This document shows positions 7,639 to 15,803 of a DNA stretch of 31,632 nt, piece after piece. The DNA comes from a virus. Position 1 is the stretch's first letter, and every line of letters starts with the position of its first letter. A program made the translations under genes and the position numbers. The stretch is taken from IMG/VR virus record IMGVR_UViG_3300025646_000197, positions 1 through 31,632 of that record; one strand, given 5' to 3'. The notes under the pieces were generated by a model. The model searched no databases. It saw only the letters and a list, made by a program, of their open reading frames with translations, and was not told where the DNA came from.

Positions 7639-8768
7639 AACCGTGGCAAAAAGGCATTGAATTAGATTATTTAAAGAAAATAGAAAAGATGTTTTCTAGT
7701 TATAATAACTTTGCACAACACGAATTATCTAAATTCAAAAAAAATAATATTGCTGATGCTTTTAGTAAAGATGAAATAATGATAATAGGTGAAACTTTAT
7801 TACATTATAAAGAAGTTAAAAGACCAGGACCTTTAAATATGTTTCCAGGTATAACATTTGCACACAAGAAACCTGGAGATATAGTAATAGAACATTTAGG
7901 ATATAAAACTGAAAACGATAAACAAACATTAGTTGAGGTATTAAGAGATACGGATGAGTTTTTAAGTAAAGATGTTTGGGTTTATGCACACGAAGAAAAT
8001 GAAGAAGACAAAGAAGTATTAAGACGTGCTAACTTTTATAAAGTAGGAACTAGATTTAATTCACTTGCTGATATTATAGGTGTTTATTTTAGAGAAGCAA
8101 AAGAAAATTTATTTGAGTCTAAAAGAACTTTTATAGAAGTGCCTGAATATGAAACTTATACATTAAAACAATTTAATTTAGATTTTTCTAAACAAGTTAA
8201 AAAGATACAAGAAAGACTTGAAGATTTAGATTTAACATTTACAAATCATTATTCAAATTATAATAAAGGTAAGTCTTGGAGTGCTATTTCATTAAGAGGT
8301 TATACTGACAGTCCAAATTTTATAACTAAACCTATTGAAATGAATAAGAAGTGGCAAGAAGAACACAAAGATGAACATTTTGAAATGAGAGATACTTCAA
8401 TGAGATCAAAGTTTCCAGAAGTTGAAGAGATACTTTCAAAGTTTAAAACTGAAATACATAGAGTTAGATTTATGAAATTAAAACCTGGAGGAGGCGAACT
8501 TGAAAGACATACAGATCAAGTCGATCCAGATGTTGGTATAATTAATGGTAAACTTATGAGAATACACGTACCTATAAAAACAAATGATAAAGTAGAGTTT
8601 ACTAGTTGGTCTCCAGAAGGCGAGAAAACAATAGTAAATATGAAAGAAGGATCAGTTTGGTATTTGGATATTAGAAAACCACATACAGCAATTAATAATG
8701 GAGATACAGAAAGAACTCATTTAGTAATAGATGTGGTAGCAAATGATTCAGTTAGAGGTATGTTATAA
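7635..8768 (+). CDS. GNAT-like domain fused to Asp/Asn beta-hydroxylase-like oxygenase
   Basis: This 377-residue protein looks bipartite. Residues ~1-155 contain alternating strands and helices (F-A-H-K-K-P-G-D-I-V-I, a V-W-V-Y-A-H-E-E-N strand, then a R-R-A-N-F-Y-K-V-G-T strand) like an acetyltransferase (GNAT) fold; the acetyl-CoA loop is not clear, so this is inference. Residues ~200-377 are a 2OG-Fe(II) dioxygenase resembling the aspartyl/asparaginyl beta-hydroxylase family: R-H-T-D (H292, D294), K-P-H-T-A-I-N (H350) and E-R-T-H-L-V-I-D with the 2OG arginine. It overlaps both neighbours by 1-4 bp in the oxygenase island. The combination suggests two-step modification of one substrate. Confidence 0.68.
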   Translation: MKPWQKGIELDYLKKIEKMFSSYNNFAQHELSKFKKNNIADAFSKDEIMIIGETLLHYKEVKRPGPLNMFPGITFAHKKPGDIVIEHLGYKTENDKQTLVEVLRDTDEFLSKDVWVYAHEENEEDKEVLRRANFYKVGTRFNSLADIIGVYFREAKENLFESKRTFIEVPEYETYTLKQFNLDFSKQVKKIQERLEDLDLTFTNHYSNYNKGKSWSAISLRGYTDSPNFITKPIEMNKKWQEEHKDEHFEMRDTSMRSKFPEVEEILSKFKTEIHRVRFMKLKPGGGELERHTDQVDPDVGIINGKLMRIHVPIKTNDKVEFTSWSPEGEKTIVNMKEGSVWYLDIRKPHTAINNGDTERTHLVIDVVANDSVRGML

Positions 8769-9325
8769 TGACAACAACAGAAATGTTTGGTGTGCCATTT
8801 TATTATGGCGATTTTAATGCTGAAGATATATCATTAGATTATAAGTTAGATACTAAATGGAGATCAGAAACTCCTTCATCTTTTAATGTTGTTAATACTT
8901 TAGATAAGACAAGTGCTGAAAAATTATTAAAAGAAATATCTAACTATACAAATACAGTAATTAGAGTACCGCATAGATTGAGATTACAGGAATGTTGGAG
9001 AAATGAATACGGATATAGAGATCAACAAGAAGTACATTTACACGCACACTCTCATTTTTCATTTACAATATTTAAAGATATACCAAAAGATTGCGGTAAT
9101 ATAGTTTTCTTTCATCCAGCAAAAGACTTAATGTACAATTTTGAAGAAAAGGATATGTTAATACAAGAAATATCACCACAACCTAAACCTAATAAATTAT
9201 TAATATGGCCTTCATTTATAAAACATATGGTAACTCCAAACAATAATAAGACTGAAAAAAGAGTTACATATTCTGGAAATGTTTGGATAGAAAGATTTGA
9301 ACAAAATGAAAATAACAAACTTTGA
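8768..9325 (+). CDS. Putative 2OG-Fe(II) oxygenase (2OG-FeII_Oxy_5 type)
   Basis: A 185-residue protein starting in the TAATG of the previous gene. The ligand region is unusually histidine-rich: E-V-H-L-H-A-H-S-H-F-S-F, with histidines at 90, 92, 94 and 96, so which pair binds iron cannot be told from sequence alone. A C-G-N-I-V-F-F-H-P strand follows. The distal histidine is H153 in P-S-F-I-K-H-M-V, then E-K-R-V-T-Y-S-G-N with the arginine. Its length and ending match the other members here. Substrate unknown. Confidence 0.8.
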   Translation: MTTTEMFGVPFYYGDFNAEDISLDYKLDTKWRSETPSSFNVVNTLDKTSAEKLLKEISNYTNTVIRVPHRLRLQECWRNEYGYRDQQEVHLHAHSHFSFTIFKDIPKDCGNIVFFHPAKDLMYNFEEKDMLIQEISPQPKPNKLLIWPSFIKHMVTPNNNKTEKRVTYSGNVWIERFEQNENNKL

Positions 9326-9857
9326 GACAAGTCTATACGTAAATCAGATAAAAGAACATCAATCAAACAAACATAATTTGTTAAAACTGATTGATGAAAT
9401 GCCAGATAATCAATATACTAGAGACGATCAAACAATCACTAAAACTGATTGGAACGTACCTTCAGACAGGCATAGAGACTATTTAACGGCGTTTTATCGT
9501 ATGATTGCACCATACTATGATAATATAATGAAAACTTTAAAATTCACTAAATGGGAAATATATAATGGATGGTTTCAACAATATATCAAATCAGACTATC
9601 ACAGTTGGCACGTACATCCAACAGGAAACTATACAAATGTTTATTATCTGGAAATGCCAGAATATGAAATGAAAACTGAAATTTATAATACAGCAACAAA
9701 TGATATTGTTTATATTGATGTAAGAGAAGGAGACTTAATAACGTTTCCTGCTTTTTTACATCACAGATCGCCATTAATACATAGTGATAAAAGAAAAACA
9801 ATTATATCTTTTAATTCAAGTTTTGATTGTGTAGATTTAGATAAAATGGTAAAATGA
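9306..9857 (+). CDS. Putative 2OG-Fe(II) oxygenase
   Basis: The frame is open from a TTG at 9297, but the ATG at 9306 gives a natural start (M-K-I-T-N-F-E-T) and a short overlap with the previous gene, so I use it (183 residues). Iron-ligand region: Y-H-S-W-H-V-H-P-T-G with H102 and H104, then the N-V-Y-Y-L strand. Distal: E-G-D-L-I-T-F-P-A-F-L-H-H-R with H152/H153, then D-K-R-K-T-I-I-S-F-N. The protein belongs to the same broad family as its neighbours but is divergent from them. It ends in an ATGA overlap with the 78-residue ORF that opens the PLP/methyltransferase group. Confidence 0.8.
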   Translation: MKITNFETSLYVNQIKEHQSNKHNLLKLIDEMPDNQYTRDDQTITKTDWNVPSDRHRDYLTAFYRMIAPYYDNIMKTLKFTKWEIYNGWFQQYIKSDYHSWHVHPTGNYTNVYYLEMPEYEMKTEIYNTATNDIVYIDVREGDLITFPAFLHHRSPLIHSDKRKTIISFNSSFDCVDLDKMVK

Positions 9858-10090
9858 AAAAAAAGAAAACTTATATACACGTAAACCAACACGTAATAAG
9901 GAGTAATAAGAAACACAATGAAAACAAACCTGTTATCACAGTTAAACAAGGATCTAAAAATACTTACTGCCACGAGGTGGCGATTAAAGGTGAAAGTCGC
10001 ATTATGTATGGCGGTAATGATAAACCTCTTTTATCTTGTGGTGCTCGTGTCGTAATAGAAACTGAAAGTGAAGTAGAGATTATAAAATGA
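9854..10090 (+). CDS. Conserved small protein of unknown function
   Basis: The 78-residue product begins K-K-K-K-T-Y-I-H-V-N-Q-H-V-I-R-S-N and ends C-G-A-R-V-V-I-E-T-E-S-E-V. I recall small proteins with this H-V-N-Q-H-V-I-R start and C-G-A-x-V-x-I-E-T end in many unrelated phages and bacteria, always without a function. The spacing of glycines and beta-branched residues suggests a small all-beta domain. It is coupled by ATGA overlaps both to the upstream oxygenase and to the PLP enzyme downstream, which hints at a joint role with the latter. Confidence 0.7.
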   Translation: MKKKKTYIHVNQHVIRSNKKHNENKPVITVKQGSKNTYCHEVAIKGESRIMYGGNDKPLLSCGARVVIETESEVEIIK

Positions 10091-10839
10091 AAGAATATGA
10101 ATTTCCTAAAATACAAATAGAAGAATATGACGGTATACACGTAGTTAGAGACGATTTATTAGAAGGTGGAAGTAAAAGAAGATTTATAGACAGATATATT
10201 AGAGAACAAGTTTCTAAAGGTGTAAATGAATTTGTATTTGGTGGTTGTCCTGCAACAGGATATGCTCAAATGTCTCTAACATTACAAGCAAAACAATACG
10301 GCGCTAAATCAACTTTCTTTATGGCAAAAAGAAATTTAAACAATCTCCACGAGTATCAAAAGAAAGCATTAGAATATGGCGCTAATATACAATGGGTTAA
10401 TATGGGTATGTTAAATGTTACAATGAGTCGTGCTAAAAAATACTATGAAGAAGACACGAATCATAGATGTATATTTCCATTAGGGTTGGAACACCCATAT
10501 GTTATTGAGGATATTGAGAGACTTGCAAAATCTATCAAAATATGGTATAATAAACCTATAACTGAAATATGGTCAGTTGGGTCAAGTGGGACACTCTCAC
10601 GTGGGTTGCAAAACGCATTTCCAGACTTACCTGTATATGTAGTTTCAGTAGGACACAAAATGAAAGATAGAGAAATAGGTAGAGCAAAAATGTTTAGATC
10701 ACCTTATAAGTTTGATAAACCAATTAAAAAAGAAGAAGCACCACCATTTCCGTCAGCACCAACATATGACGCTAAAGCGTGGCCATTTATTAAACAGTAT
10801 GCTAAACCAGGTGCCTTATTTTGGAATGTAGGAAAATGA
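10087..10839 (+). CDS. Fold-type II PLP-dependent enzyme (ACC deaminase / D-cysteine desulfhydrase-like)
   Basis: The 250-residue protein resembles the tryptophan-synthase-beta fold PLP family. R-D-D-L-L-E-G-G-S-K-R-R (residues 21-32) matches the RDDL..GGNK block of ACC deaminase-like enzymes and puts K30 as the PLP Schiff-base lysine. G-S-S-G-T (165-169) is the phosphate-binding loop, and V-V-S-V-G-H follows. It is shorter than the ~330-residue free-standing enzymes and the C-terminal part is reduced. It overlaps the methyltransferase gene at 10836 by 4 bp, so the two are very likely made together. Substrate is unknown; supply or attachment of an amino-acid-derived group to DNA is a hypothesis based on context. 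Confidence 0.72.
   Translation: MKEYEFPKIQIEEYDGIHVVRDDLLEGGSKRRFIDRYIREQVSKGVNEFVFGGCPATGYAQMSLTLQAKQYGAKSTFFMAKRNLNNLHEYQKKALEYGANIQWVNMGMLNVTMSRAKKYYEEDTNHRCIFPLGLEHPYVIEDIERLAKSIKIWYNKPITEIWSVGSSGTLSRGLQNAFPDLPVYVVSVGHKMKDREIGRAKMFRSPYKFDKPIKKEEAPPFPSAPTYDAKAWPFIKQYAKPGALFWNVGK
10523..10551 (+). promoter_or_regulatory. Possible sigma70-type promoter inside the PLP gene
   Basis: TTGCAA (10523-10528), a 17-bp spacer and TATAAT (10546-10551) in the extended form TGGTATAAT. It lies about 280 bp upstream of the methyltransferase start and could give that gene extra transcription. The -35 is imperfect and the site is inside coding sequence, so this is tentative. Confidence 0.35.
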
Positions 10840-11981
10840 AATTAATTAATGAAAAATCAACTGCTGTACTAAACTTTGATTTAGGAGAAAATAAAGAATT
10901 AGTTACTAGACACGGTTCATTAAAAAAGAAAACAAATATTAGTGATGAACAATTAAGTAAACAAATTGATATAGTTTATGATTATTGGAAACAAAGAGGA
11001 TTTCCTTATTACAATACTGATAAGGTATGGAGAGAAAGTAAGTTTAGAGAATTACAAAAAACTGATATAAAAAATTTACTTGATTTAAAAACAAAACATA
11101 TTAAACCTAATCAACTTGGTCTATCACTTGCTTGGTCATATATGCCACATAGTTTTGGTATTCGTTGTGGTAAAATGAAAACTCCAATGGAGATATATCA
11201 AAACGAAGAACATTTTAAAAAAGGTATTAAGAAATTATTAACAGGTAGTTTTTTTGTAAAACAATCCGTAGATCAATTAGCACCTATTTCAACAAATTTA
11301 TATGGAGAAATAACAGAAACATCTCCAGAAGCAAAACATAAATCAGAAAGTACTATGAGGTCTTTATTGAGAAGATATACAGGTACACAATGCGTATCTA
11401 ATTTTAGACCTACTGCTGCCGCTTGTTTATATCAACACTTTGCTAAACCAGGAGATACTATCCAAGATATGTCTATGGGTTATGGTGGTAGAATATTAGG
11501 TGCAATTATATCAGATGTAAATTACATAGGTACAGACCCAGCAACTCCAACATTTAAAGGTTTAACTGAAATAAAAAATAACTTTGGTAGAAAAGATAGA
11601 ATGTATCAATTACATCAATTAGGAAGTGAAGTTTTTGTACCTGAAAAAGAAAGTATAGACTTTGCGTTTACAAGTCCACCTTATTTTAATTGGGAACAAT
11701 ATTCAGATGATGAAGGACAATCATTTAAACAGTTTAGTACTAACGAAGATTGGAATAATGGGTTTCTAAGAAAGACAATACAAAACGTTAAACACGGTTT
11801 AAAACCAGGTAAGATTATGGCATTAAACGTTGCCAATATTAAGTCTCATAAAACGTTTGAAAACGATACAGTTGAAATTGCAAAAAGTGAAGGTTTTGAA
11901 CATATAGATACCTTTAAATTATTACTATCATCACAAGAATCATCATTAAAATTTGAACCAGTTTTCATATTCAGAAAATAA
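10836..11981 (+). CDS. DNA amino-methyltransferase-like protein (SPPY motif) with novel N-terminal region
   Basis: The ATG at 10836, in an ATGA overlap with the PLP gene, is preferred to the upstream in-frame TTG at 10821 (381 residues). The C-terminal ~195 residues form a class I methyltransferase: S-N-F-R-P-T-A-A precedes the SAM-binding motif I-like D-M-S-M-G-Y-G-G-R-I-L-G (211-222), and the catalytic T-S-P-P-Y (279-283) is the N4-cytosine/N6-adenine type. The first ~170 residues (with Y-W-K-Q-R-G-F-P-Y-Y and S-L-A-W-S-Y-M-P-H) match no domain I know and may read the target or bind the partner. The gene is intact and ends just before a terminator. Confidence 0.8.
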   Translation: MKLINEKSTAVLNFDLGENKELVTRHGSLKKKTNISDEQLSKQIDIVYDYWKQRGFPYYNTDKVWRESKFRELQKTDIKNLLDLKTKHIKPNQLGLSLAWSYMPHSFGIRCGKMKTPMEIYQNEEHFKKGIKKLLTGSFFVKQSVDQLAPISTNLYGEITETSPEAKHKSESTMRSLLRRYTGTQCVSNFRPTAAACLYQHFAKPGDTIQDMSMGYGGRILGAIISDVNYIGTDPATPTFKGLTEIKNNFGRKDRMYQLHQLGSEVFVPEKESIDFAFTSPPYFNWEQYSDDEGQSFKQFSTNEDWNNGFLRKTIQNVKHGLKPGKIMALNVANIKSHKTFENDTVEIAKSEGFEHIDTFKLLLSSQESSLKFEPVFIFRK

Positions 11982-12011
11982 AAACTAGAACAAAACAAGA
12001 ACATTTAAAAT

Positions 12012-12040
12012 AAAAAGCAAGTAAAATCAATGCTTTTTTT
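12012..12040 (+). terminator. Probable intrinsic terminator
   Basis: AAAAAGCA (12012-12019) pairs perfectly with TGCTTTTT (12031-12038) across an 11-nt loop, and the 3' arm runs on into more T. It separates the methyltransferase gene from the VWA gene and sits at the upstream edge of the repeated promoter-region element. The stem is A/T-rich, so its strength is uncertain; the second repeat copy has a mismatch here. Confidence 0.55.
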
Positions 12041-12084
12041 AGTGCTTGACATTTGACCCATTTTATGGTACCTTATAGTATAAA
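12018..12084 (+). repeat. Promoter-region repeat, copy 1 (upstream of VWA gene)
   Basis: About 65 bp shared, with one 1-bp indel and few substitutions, with 14402-14467. Shared blocks in order: CAAGTAAAATCAATGCTTTTT, GCTTGACATTTGA, CCA, TATGGTACC and a TATA-rich end. TTGACA is at 12046-12051 and the TATGGTACC at 12064-12072. The A/T-rich end (TATAGT at 12074-12079) is only 7 nt from the ATG at 12087. It probably holds a promoter plus an operator-like palindrome core (GGTACC). Confidence 0.7.
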
Positions 12085-12086
12085 TT

Positions 12087-14387
12087 ATGACAAATACTAT
12101 GATAAATTTTGACGCAAAAAGTCAACTAGCAAAACTAATCGCAACAGAAAATATTGATATACAACATAACAATGTTAAAACTGCTTCTTTTGATGTAGTT
12201 AATAGAGTACTAACCCTACCAAATTTCAAAGTAAAAAATAAAGACGTTTACGATATGTTAATAGCACACGAATGTGCTCACGCTTTATTTACACCAGCAG
12301 AAAGTTGGAAAGAGATTGGTGATGATAAAGAATTAAGATCATATGTAAATGTATTAGAAGACACTAGAATTGATAAATTAATTCAAAACAAATATCCAGG
12401 TATTGTAAACAATTATTTAAATGGTTTTGATGTACTAAATCAAAATGATTTTTTCAGTATCAAAAAACTTAATATTAATACTGATCTAATGTTAATTGAT
12501 AAAATTAATTTGAGATCAAAGTCATTAAATAGATTACCTTTAAACTTCAATACTACTGATAAGAATTGGTTGAAAAAGGTTGATGATCTAAAAACTTTTG
12601 ATGATGTTATGAAACTTGCCAAAGAAATGTTAGATTGGCAGAAAAAACAAATTGAAAAACTTAAAAAGTTACCTGATTTTGATAATCATATTTACGCAAA
12701 ACTTTATAAATCACAACCTGGTCAGGATGAAGGTGATAAACAAGACTCAAATAAAGAAGATTCAAAATCAAATGGTGACGAATCACAAGACTCTAACAAG
12801 ATGTCAGGTGAAGAAATAAACGATACAGACAATTCAACAGATGGTAATACTTCTAAAGTTGATGATAAAGAAAAAGATGAGTCTGGTAAAAACTCTAGTG
12901 ATAGTGCTTATGGTGCTGGTGGTGATGATATTTCAATTACTTCTTTAACTAATGGTTCGTTTGAAGGTAAAAGAGAACAATTAGTTGATACTAAAACAAA
13001 ATATAATTATGTTAGTTTACCAAAACTAAAATTAGATAACGTACTTGTGTCTAATAAAACATTTTTATCCGATTTTAGAAAACACATTAAATCAATGTCT
13101 GATTATTCATCTAGTTTATCAAAACTAAAAAATAAATTTAATCAGTTTAAAAATGATAATAAAAAAACGGTACAATATCTTGTAAAAGAATTTGAAATGA
13201 AGAAAGCGGCAACTGCTTATAAAAGAGCAACTACCGATAAAACAGGTATTATTGATCCTCTTAAATTAAAAAACTATAAATTTAGTGATGATATATTTAA
13301 AAGATTAACTATATTACCAAATGCAAAAAATCACGGTATGATAATGTTACTTGATTGGTCAGGTTCAATGCATAATCATTTATATAAAACTATCGAGCAG
13401 ACTATTAACTTAATTATGTTTTGTAAACAAGTCAATATTCCTTTTGAGTTATATGGTTTTAGTTCAGAATATTTTGAAAAGAAATCTCGTTATGATGGTG
13501 GTTATGATGAGAATGGCATTTTAACTAAAGATCAAGCAAATTATAAACACGGTGACGCAATTATGGATCAATTTGCTATGATTAACTTTGCTTCACATAA
13601 GAGTACTAAAAAAGAATTAGATGAGTCTTTATTGTACTTGTATCAAATGGGTATCTATTACAATGCTAACTATTCAAGTTATTCAATTAATGGAGATTAT
13701 TATGATATGATTGGTATTCCTAATCTGTTTAGACTAGGTTCAACACCTTTAAATGAGGCATTAGTTTGTATAAATCAATTAATTCCATTATGGCAATCAA
13801 AATACAAAGTTGAGAAGTTAACACTTATTACTTTAACAGATGGTGGCGCTAATAGTGGTTTTTCTTATACTGCTAACTTTGATGGCGAGAAGTTAACTCA
13901 AAAAGCAGGTAAAGAATACGGCGAACAAGTAATAATTAAAGACGGTAAAAAAAGATATACTTCTTTTGATAAGAAAAACATTTACTGGTCTAATGAAAGA
14001 GTTACTGGTTTACTTTTAGATATTATAAAACAAAAACACAATATTACAGTTGTTGGTTTCTATTTAATTGCTAGAATAAACAGATGGGATATAGAAAGAT
14101 ATTTAGAAGATGATATGCCAAAAGGTATTGGTTATTATGAAAAACAAGAATTTATGAAGAAAAAAAGATTATCTTTTAGTAAAGAAAAATTTGTTAACGT
14201 AAACAAATATGGTTATGACAAGTATTTCTTTGTTAATGCTAAGTCAATGAGAGTTGAGAATACTGATTTATCTAGTATTAATACTGAAATGAAAACTGCT
14301 AGAATGAAACAGTTGTTTAGTAAAACAATGAAAGGAAGAATCACTTCCAGAGTACTTTTAAACAATTTTATCGCTGAGGTTGCATAA
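12087..14387 (+). CDS. HEXXH plus von Willebrand A domain protein (phage CobT-like)
   Basis: A 766-residue protein. Near the N-terminus H-E-C-A-H (61-65) is a zinc-metalloprotease HEXXH motif with a downstream E-D-T-R (91-94) that could give the third ligand. Residues ~210-290 are a low-complexity Asp/Ser/Lys/Asn linker. A VWA domain follows, with the MIDAS D-W-S-G-S (423-427) after a hydrophobic strand and a later T-L-T-D-G-G strand. The arrangement resembles the phage proteins often labelled CobT (cobaltochelatase subunit-like). With the MoxR-type ATPase at 14494 it forms an AAA+/VWA pair, a common chaperone-like scheme. Cobalamin synthesis is unlikely with no other cob genes visible. No Shine-Dalgarno is evident at the ATG. 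Confidence 0.82.
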   Translation: MTNTMINFDAKSQLAKLIATENIDIQHNNVKTASFDVVNRVLTLPNFKVKNKDVYDMLIAHECAHALFTPAESWKEIGDDKELRSYVNVLEDTRIDKLIQNKYPGIVNNYLNGFDVLNQNDFFSIKKLNINTDLMLIDKINLRSKSLNRLPLNFNTTDKNWLKKVDDLKTFDDVMKLAKEMLDWQKKQIEKLKKLPDFDNHIYAKLYKSQPGQDEGDKQDSNKEDSKSNGDESQDSNKMSGEEINDTDNSTDGNTSKVDDKEKDESGKNSSDSAYGAGGDDISITSLTNGSFEGKREQLVDTKTKYNYVSLPKLKLDNVLVSNKTFLSDFRKHIKSMSDYSSSLSKLKNKFNQFKNDNKKTVQYLVKEFEMKKAATAYKRATTDKTGIIDPLKLKNYKFSDDIFKRLTILPNAKNHGMIMLLDWSGSMHNHLYKTIEQTINLIMFCKQVNIPFELYGFSSEYFEKKSRYDGGYDENGILTKDQANYKHGDAIMDQFAMINFASHKSTKKELDESLLYLYQMGIYYNANYSSYSINGDYYDMIGIPNLFRLGSTPLNEALVCINQLIPLWQSKYKVEKLTLITLTDGGANSGFSYTANFDGEKLTQKAGKEYGEQVIIKDGKKRYTSFDKKNIYWSNERVTGLLLDIIKQKHNITVVGFYLIARINRWDIERYLEDDMPKGIGYYEKQEFMKKKRLSFSKEKFVNVNKYGYDKYFFVNAKSMRVENTDLSSINTEMKTARMKQLFSKTMKGRITSRVLLNNFIAEVA

Positions 14388-14401
14388 TAATGTCAAAAAA
14401 A

Positions 14402-14467
14402 CAAGTAAAATCAATGCTTTTTATACGCTTGACATTTGAACCAAAATATGGTACCATATATTATATA
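14402..14467 (+). repeat. Promoter-region repeat, copy 2 (upstream of MoxR/CobS gene)
   Basis: Second copy of the element at 12018-12084. TTGACA is at 14429-14434 and here the core is a perfect 12-bp palindrome, TATGGTACCATA (14447-14458). A TACCAT hexamer lies 17 bp after TTGACA and could be a weak -10; TATATT lies 22 bp after it. Unlike copy 1 it is followed by a 27-nt leader with an AAAGGA Shine-Dalgarno. Confidence 0.7.
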
Positions 14468-14493
14468 CTAAAATAAGAAAGGACAAATATACT

Positions 14494-15714
14494 ATGTTAA
14501 ATGTGAAACAAAATGAATTTGTTAAAGTTGCATACGAGACTTTTAACAAAGATGTACTAACTAGAAATGAGTTAGTAAAAGTTGCCAACAAAATGGGTAT
14601 GAAATATGCACCTAGTTGGTTAGTAAAAGATCAAGCATATAGATCAGGTAATGGTAAATACAAATTGCCACTTGACGGTGACGTTAAGATTTCAAAAAAA
14701 TCTGTTGTTACTAAATCTGAAAAATCTGAACCAGTTGTAAATGAAATCAAAAAAGAGGCGGCATATATCGTATCGTCTTTAACTGGTGATATAGTTCCAA
14801 AAAAAGATAAGGTGTTTGTACCATTTGGTAATTATACAGATTTAAAATCTATTATTAAATCTAATAAATTTTATCCAATATTCATCACAGGTCTTTCTGG
14901 TAACGGTAAAACAATGTCAGTTACTCAAGCGTGTGCTGAAGTAAAAAAAGAATTAATCAGAGTCAATATCACTATTGAAACAGATGAGGATGATCTGTTA
15001 GGTGGTTATAGACTTAAAGACGGACAAACTGTATGGCAGAATGGTCCAGTAATTGAAGCAATGGAAAGAGGTGCTCTTCTTTTACTTGATGAGATTGACT
15101 TAGCAAGTAATAAGATTATGTGTTTACAACCGATCCTTGAAGGTTCTGGTGTCTTTGTTAAAAAGATTAACAAATTCGTTAAACCTAAAGATGGTTTTAA
15201 TGTGATCGCTACTGCTAATACTAAAGGGCAAGGTAGTGATGACGGTAAGTTTATCGGTACTAATGTATTGAACGAGGCGTTCCTAGAAAGATTTCCAGTA
15301 ACGTTTGAACAAAAATATCCTAGTGTTAAGATTGAAGAAAAAATCTTAAACTCAACACTTCAAGCGACAGGTAAGTCTGATAAAAAATTCTGTACTAATT
15401 TAACTACTTGGGCAGATGTAATCAGAAAAACTTACTTTGATGGTGGCGTTGATGAGATTATTTCAACCAGAAGACTTGTTCATATAGTTCAAGCATATTC
15501 AATCTTTAATAATAAGATGAAAGCAATTGAAATGTGTACTAATAGATTTGATGATGATACTAAAACATCATTTAAAGAGTTGTACACTAAAGTTGACTCT
15601 GGTGTTAGTGTTGATGATATAATCAAACAACAAAATGACCAAAGTAATCAATTATTAGATGAAGTTGAAAAAGATTCCAATGATGATGAGGAGGATAGTG
15701 ATAACACTATCTAA
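14494..15714 (+). CDS. cobS: MoxR-type AAA+ ATPase (phage CobS-like)
   Basis: A 406-residue protein with an N-terminal ~110-residue region of unknown role and then an AAA+ module. Walker A is G-L-S-G-N-G-K-T (133-140). Walker B is L-L-L-L-D-E-I-D with D199-E200, and N-V-I-A-T-A-N-T gives sensor 1. An arginine-containing L-E-R-F-P-V-T-F follows. This matches the MoxR/CobS branch that remodels protein complexes together with VWA partners. The C-terminus is acidic (D-S-N-D-D-E-E-D-S-D). It lies behind the VWA/HEXXH gene under a copy of the same upstream repeat, so the pair is co-regulated. Phage copies are labelled cobS by similarity; a real role in cobalt insertion is unproven. Confidence 0.88.
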   Translation: MLNVKQNEFVKVAYETFNKDVLTRNELVKVANKMGMKYAPSWLVKDQAYRSGNGKYKLPLDGDVKISKKSVVTKSEKSEPVVNEIKKEAAYIVSSLTGDIVPKKDKVFVPFGNYTDLKSIIKSNKFYPIFITGLSGNGKTMSVTQACAEVKKELIRVNITIETDEDDLLGGYRLKDGQTVWQNGPVIEAMERGALLLLDEIDLASNKIMCLQPILEGSGVFVKKINKFVKPKDGFNVIATANTKGQGSDDGKFIGTNVLNEAFLERFPVTFEQKYPSVKIEEKILNSTLQATGKSDKKFCTNLTTWADVIRKTYFDGGVDEIISTRRLVHIVQAYSIFNNKMKAIEMCTNRFDDDTKTSFKELYTKVDSGVSVDDIIKQQNDQSNQLLDEVEKDSNDDEEDSDNTI

Positions 15715-15737
15715 ATTCATCCATAGTATATGTCCTC

Positions 15738-15769
15738 GGAGAGGCGAGTCTAACTCGCCTTTCCTTTTT
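15738..15769 (+). terminator. Strong intrinsic terminator
   Basis: GGAGAGGCGAGT (15738-15749) pairs with ACTCGCCTTTCC (15753-15764) with one G-T wobble and a 3-nt loop. TTTTT follows at once. The GC-rich 12-bp stem stands out in this AT-rich genome. It closes the VWA/MoxR unit before bS21. Confidence 0.85.
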
Positions 15770-15803
15770 ACATATACATTTACTGTAAAGGAGGTAAATT
15801 AAA

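Noticed and set aside
14447-14458. 12-bp palindrome as an attachment or recombination site
   Set aside because: It is part of a repeated promoter-region element and no integrase or matching flanks are seen; a regulator site is simpler.
12087-15714. True cobalamin biosynthesis (CobS/CobT)
   Set aside because: Only the AAA+/VWA pair is present, without CobN or other cob genes in view; the names reflect similarity, not shown function.
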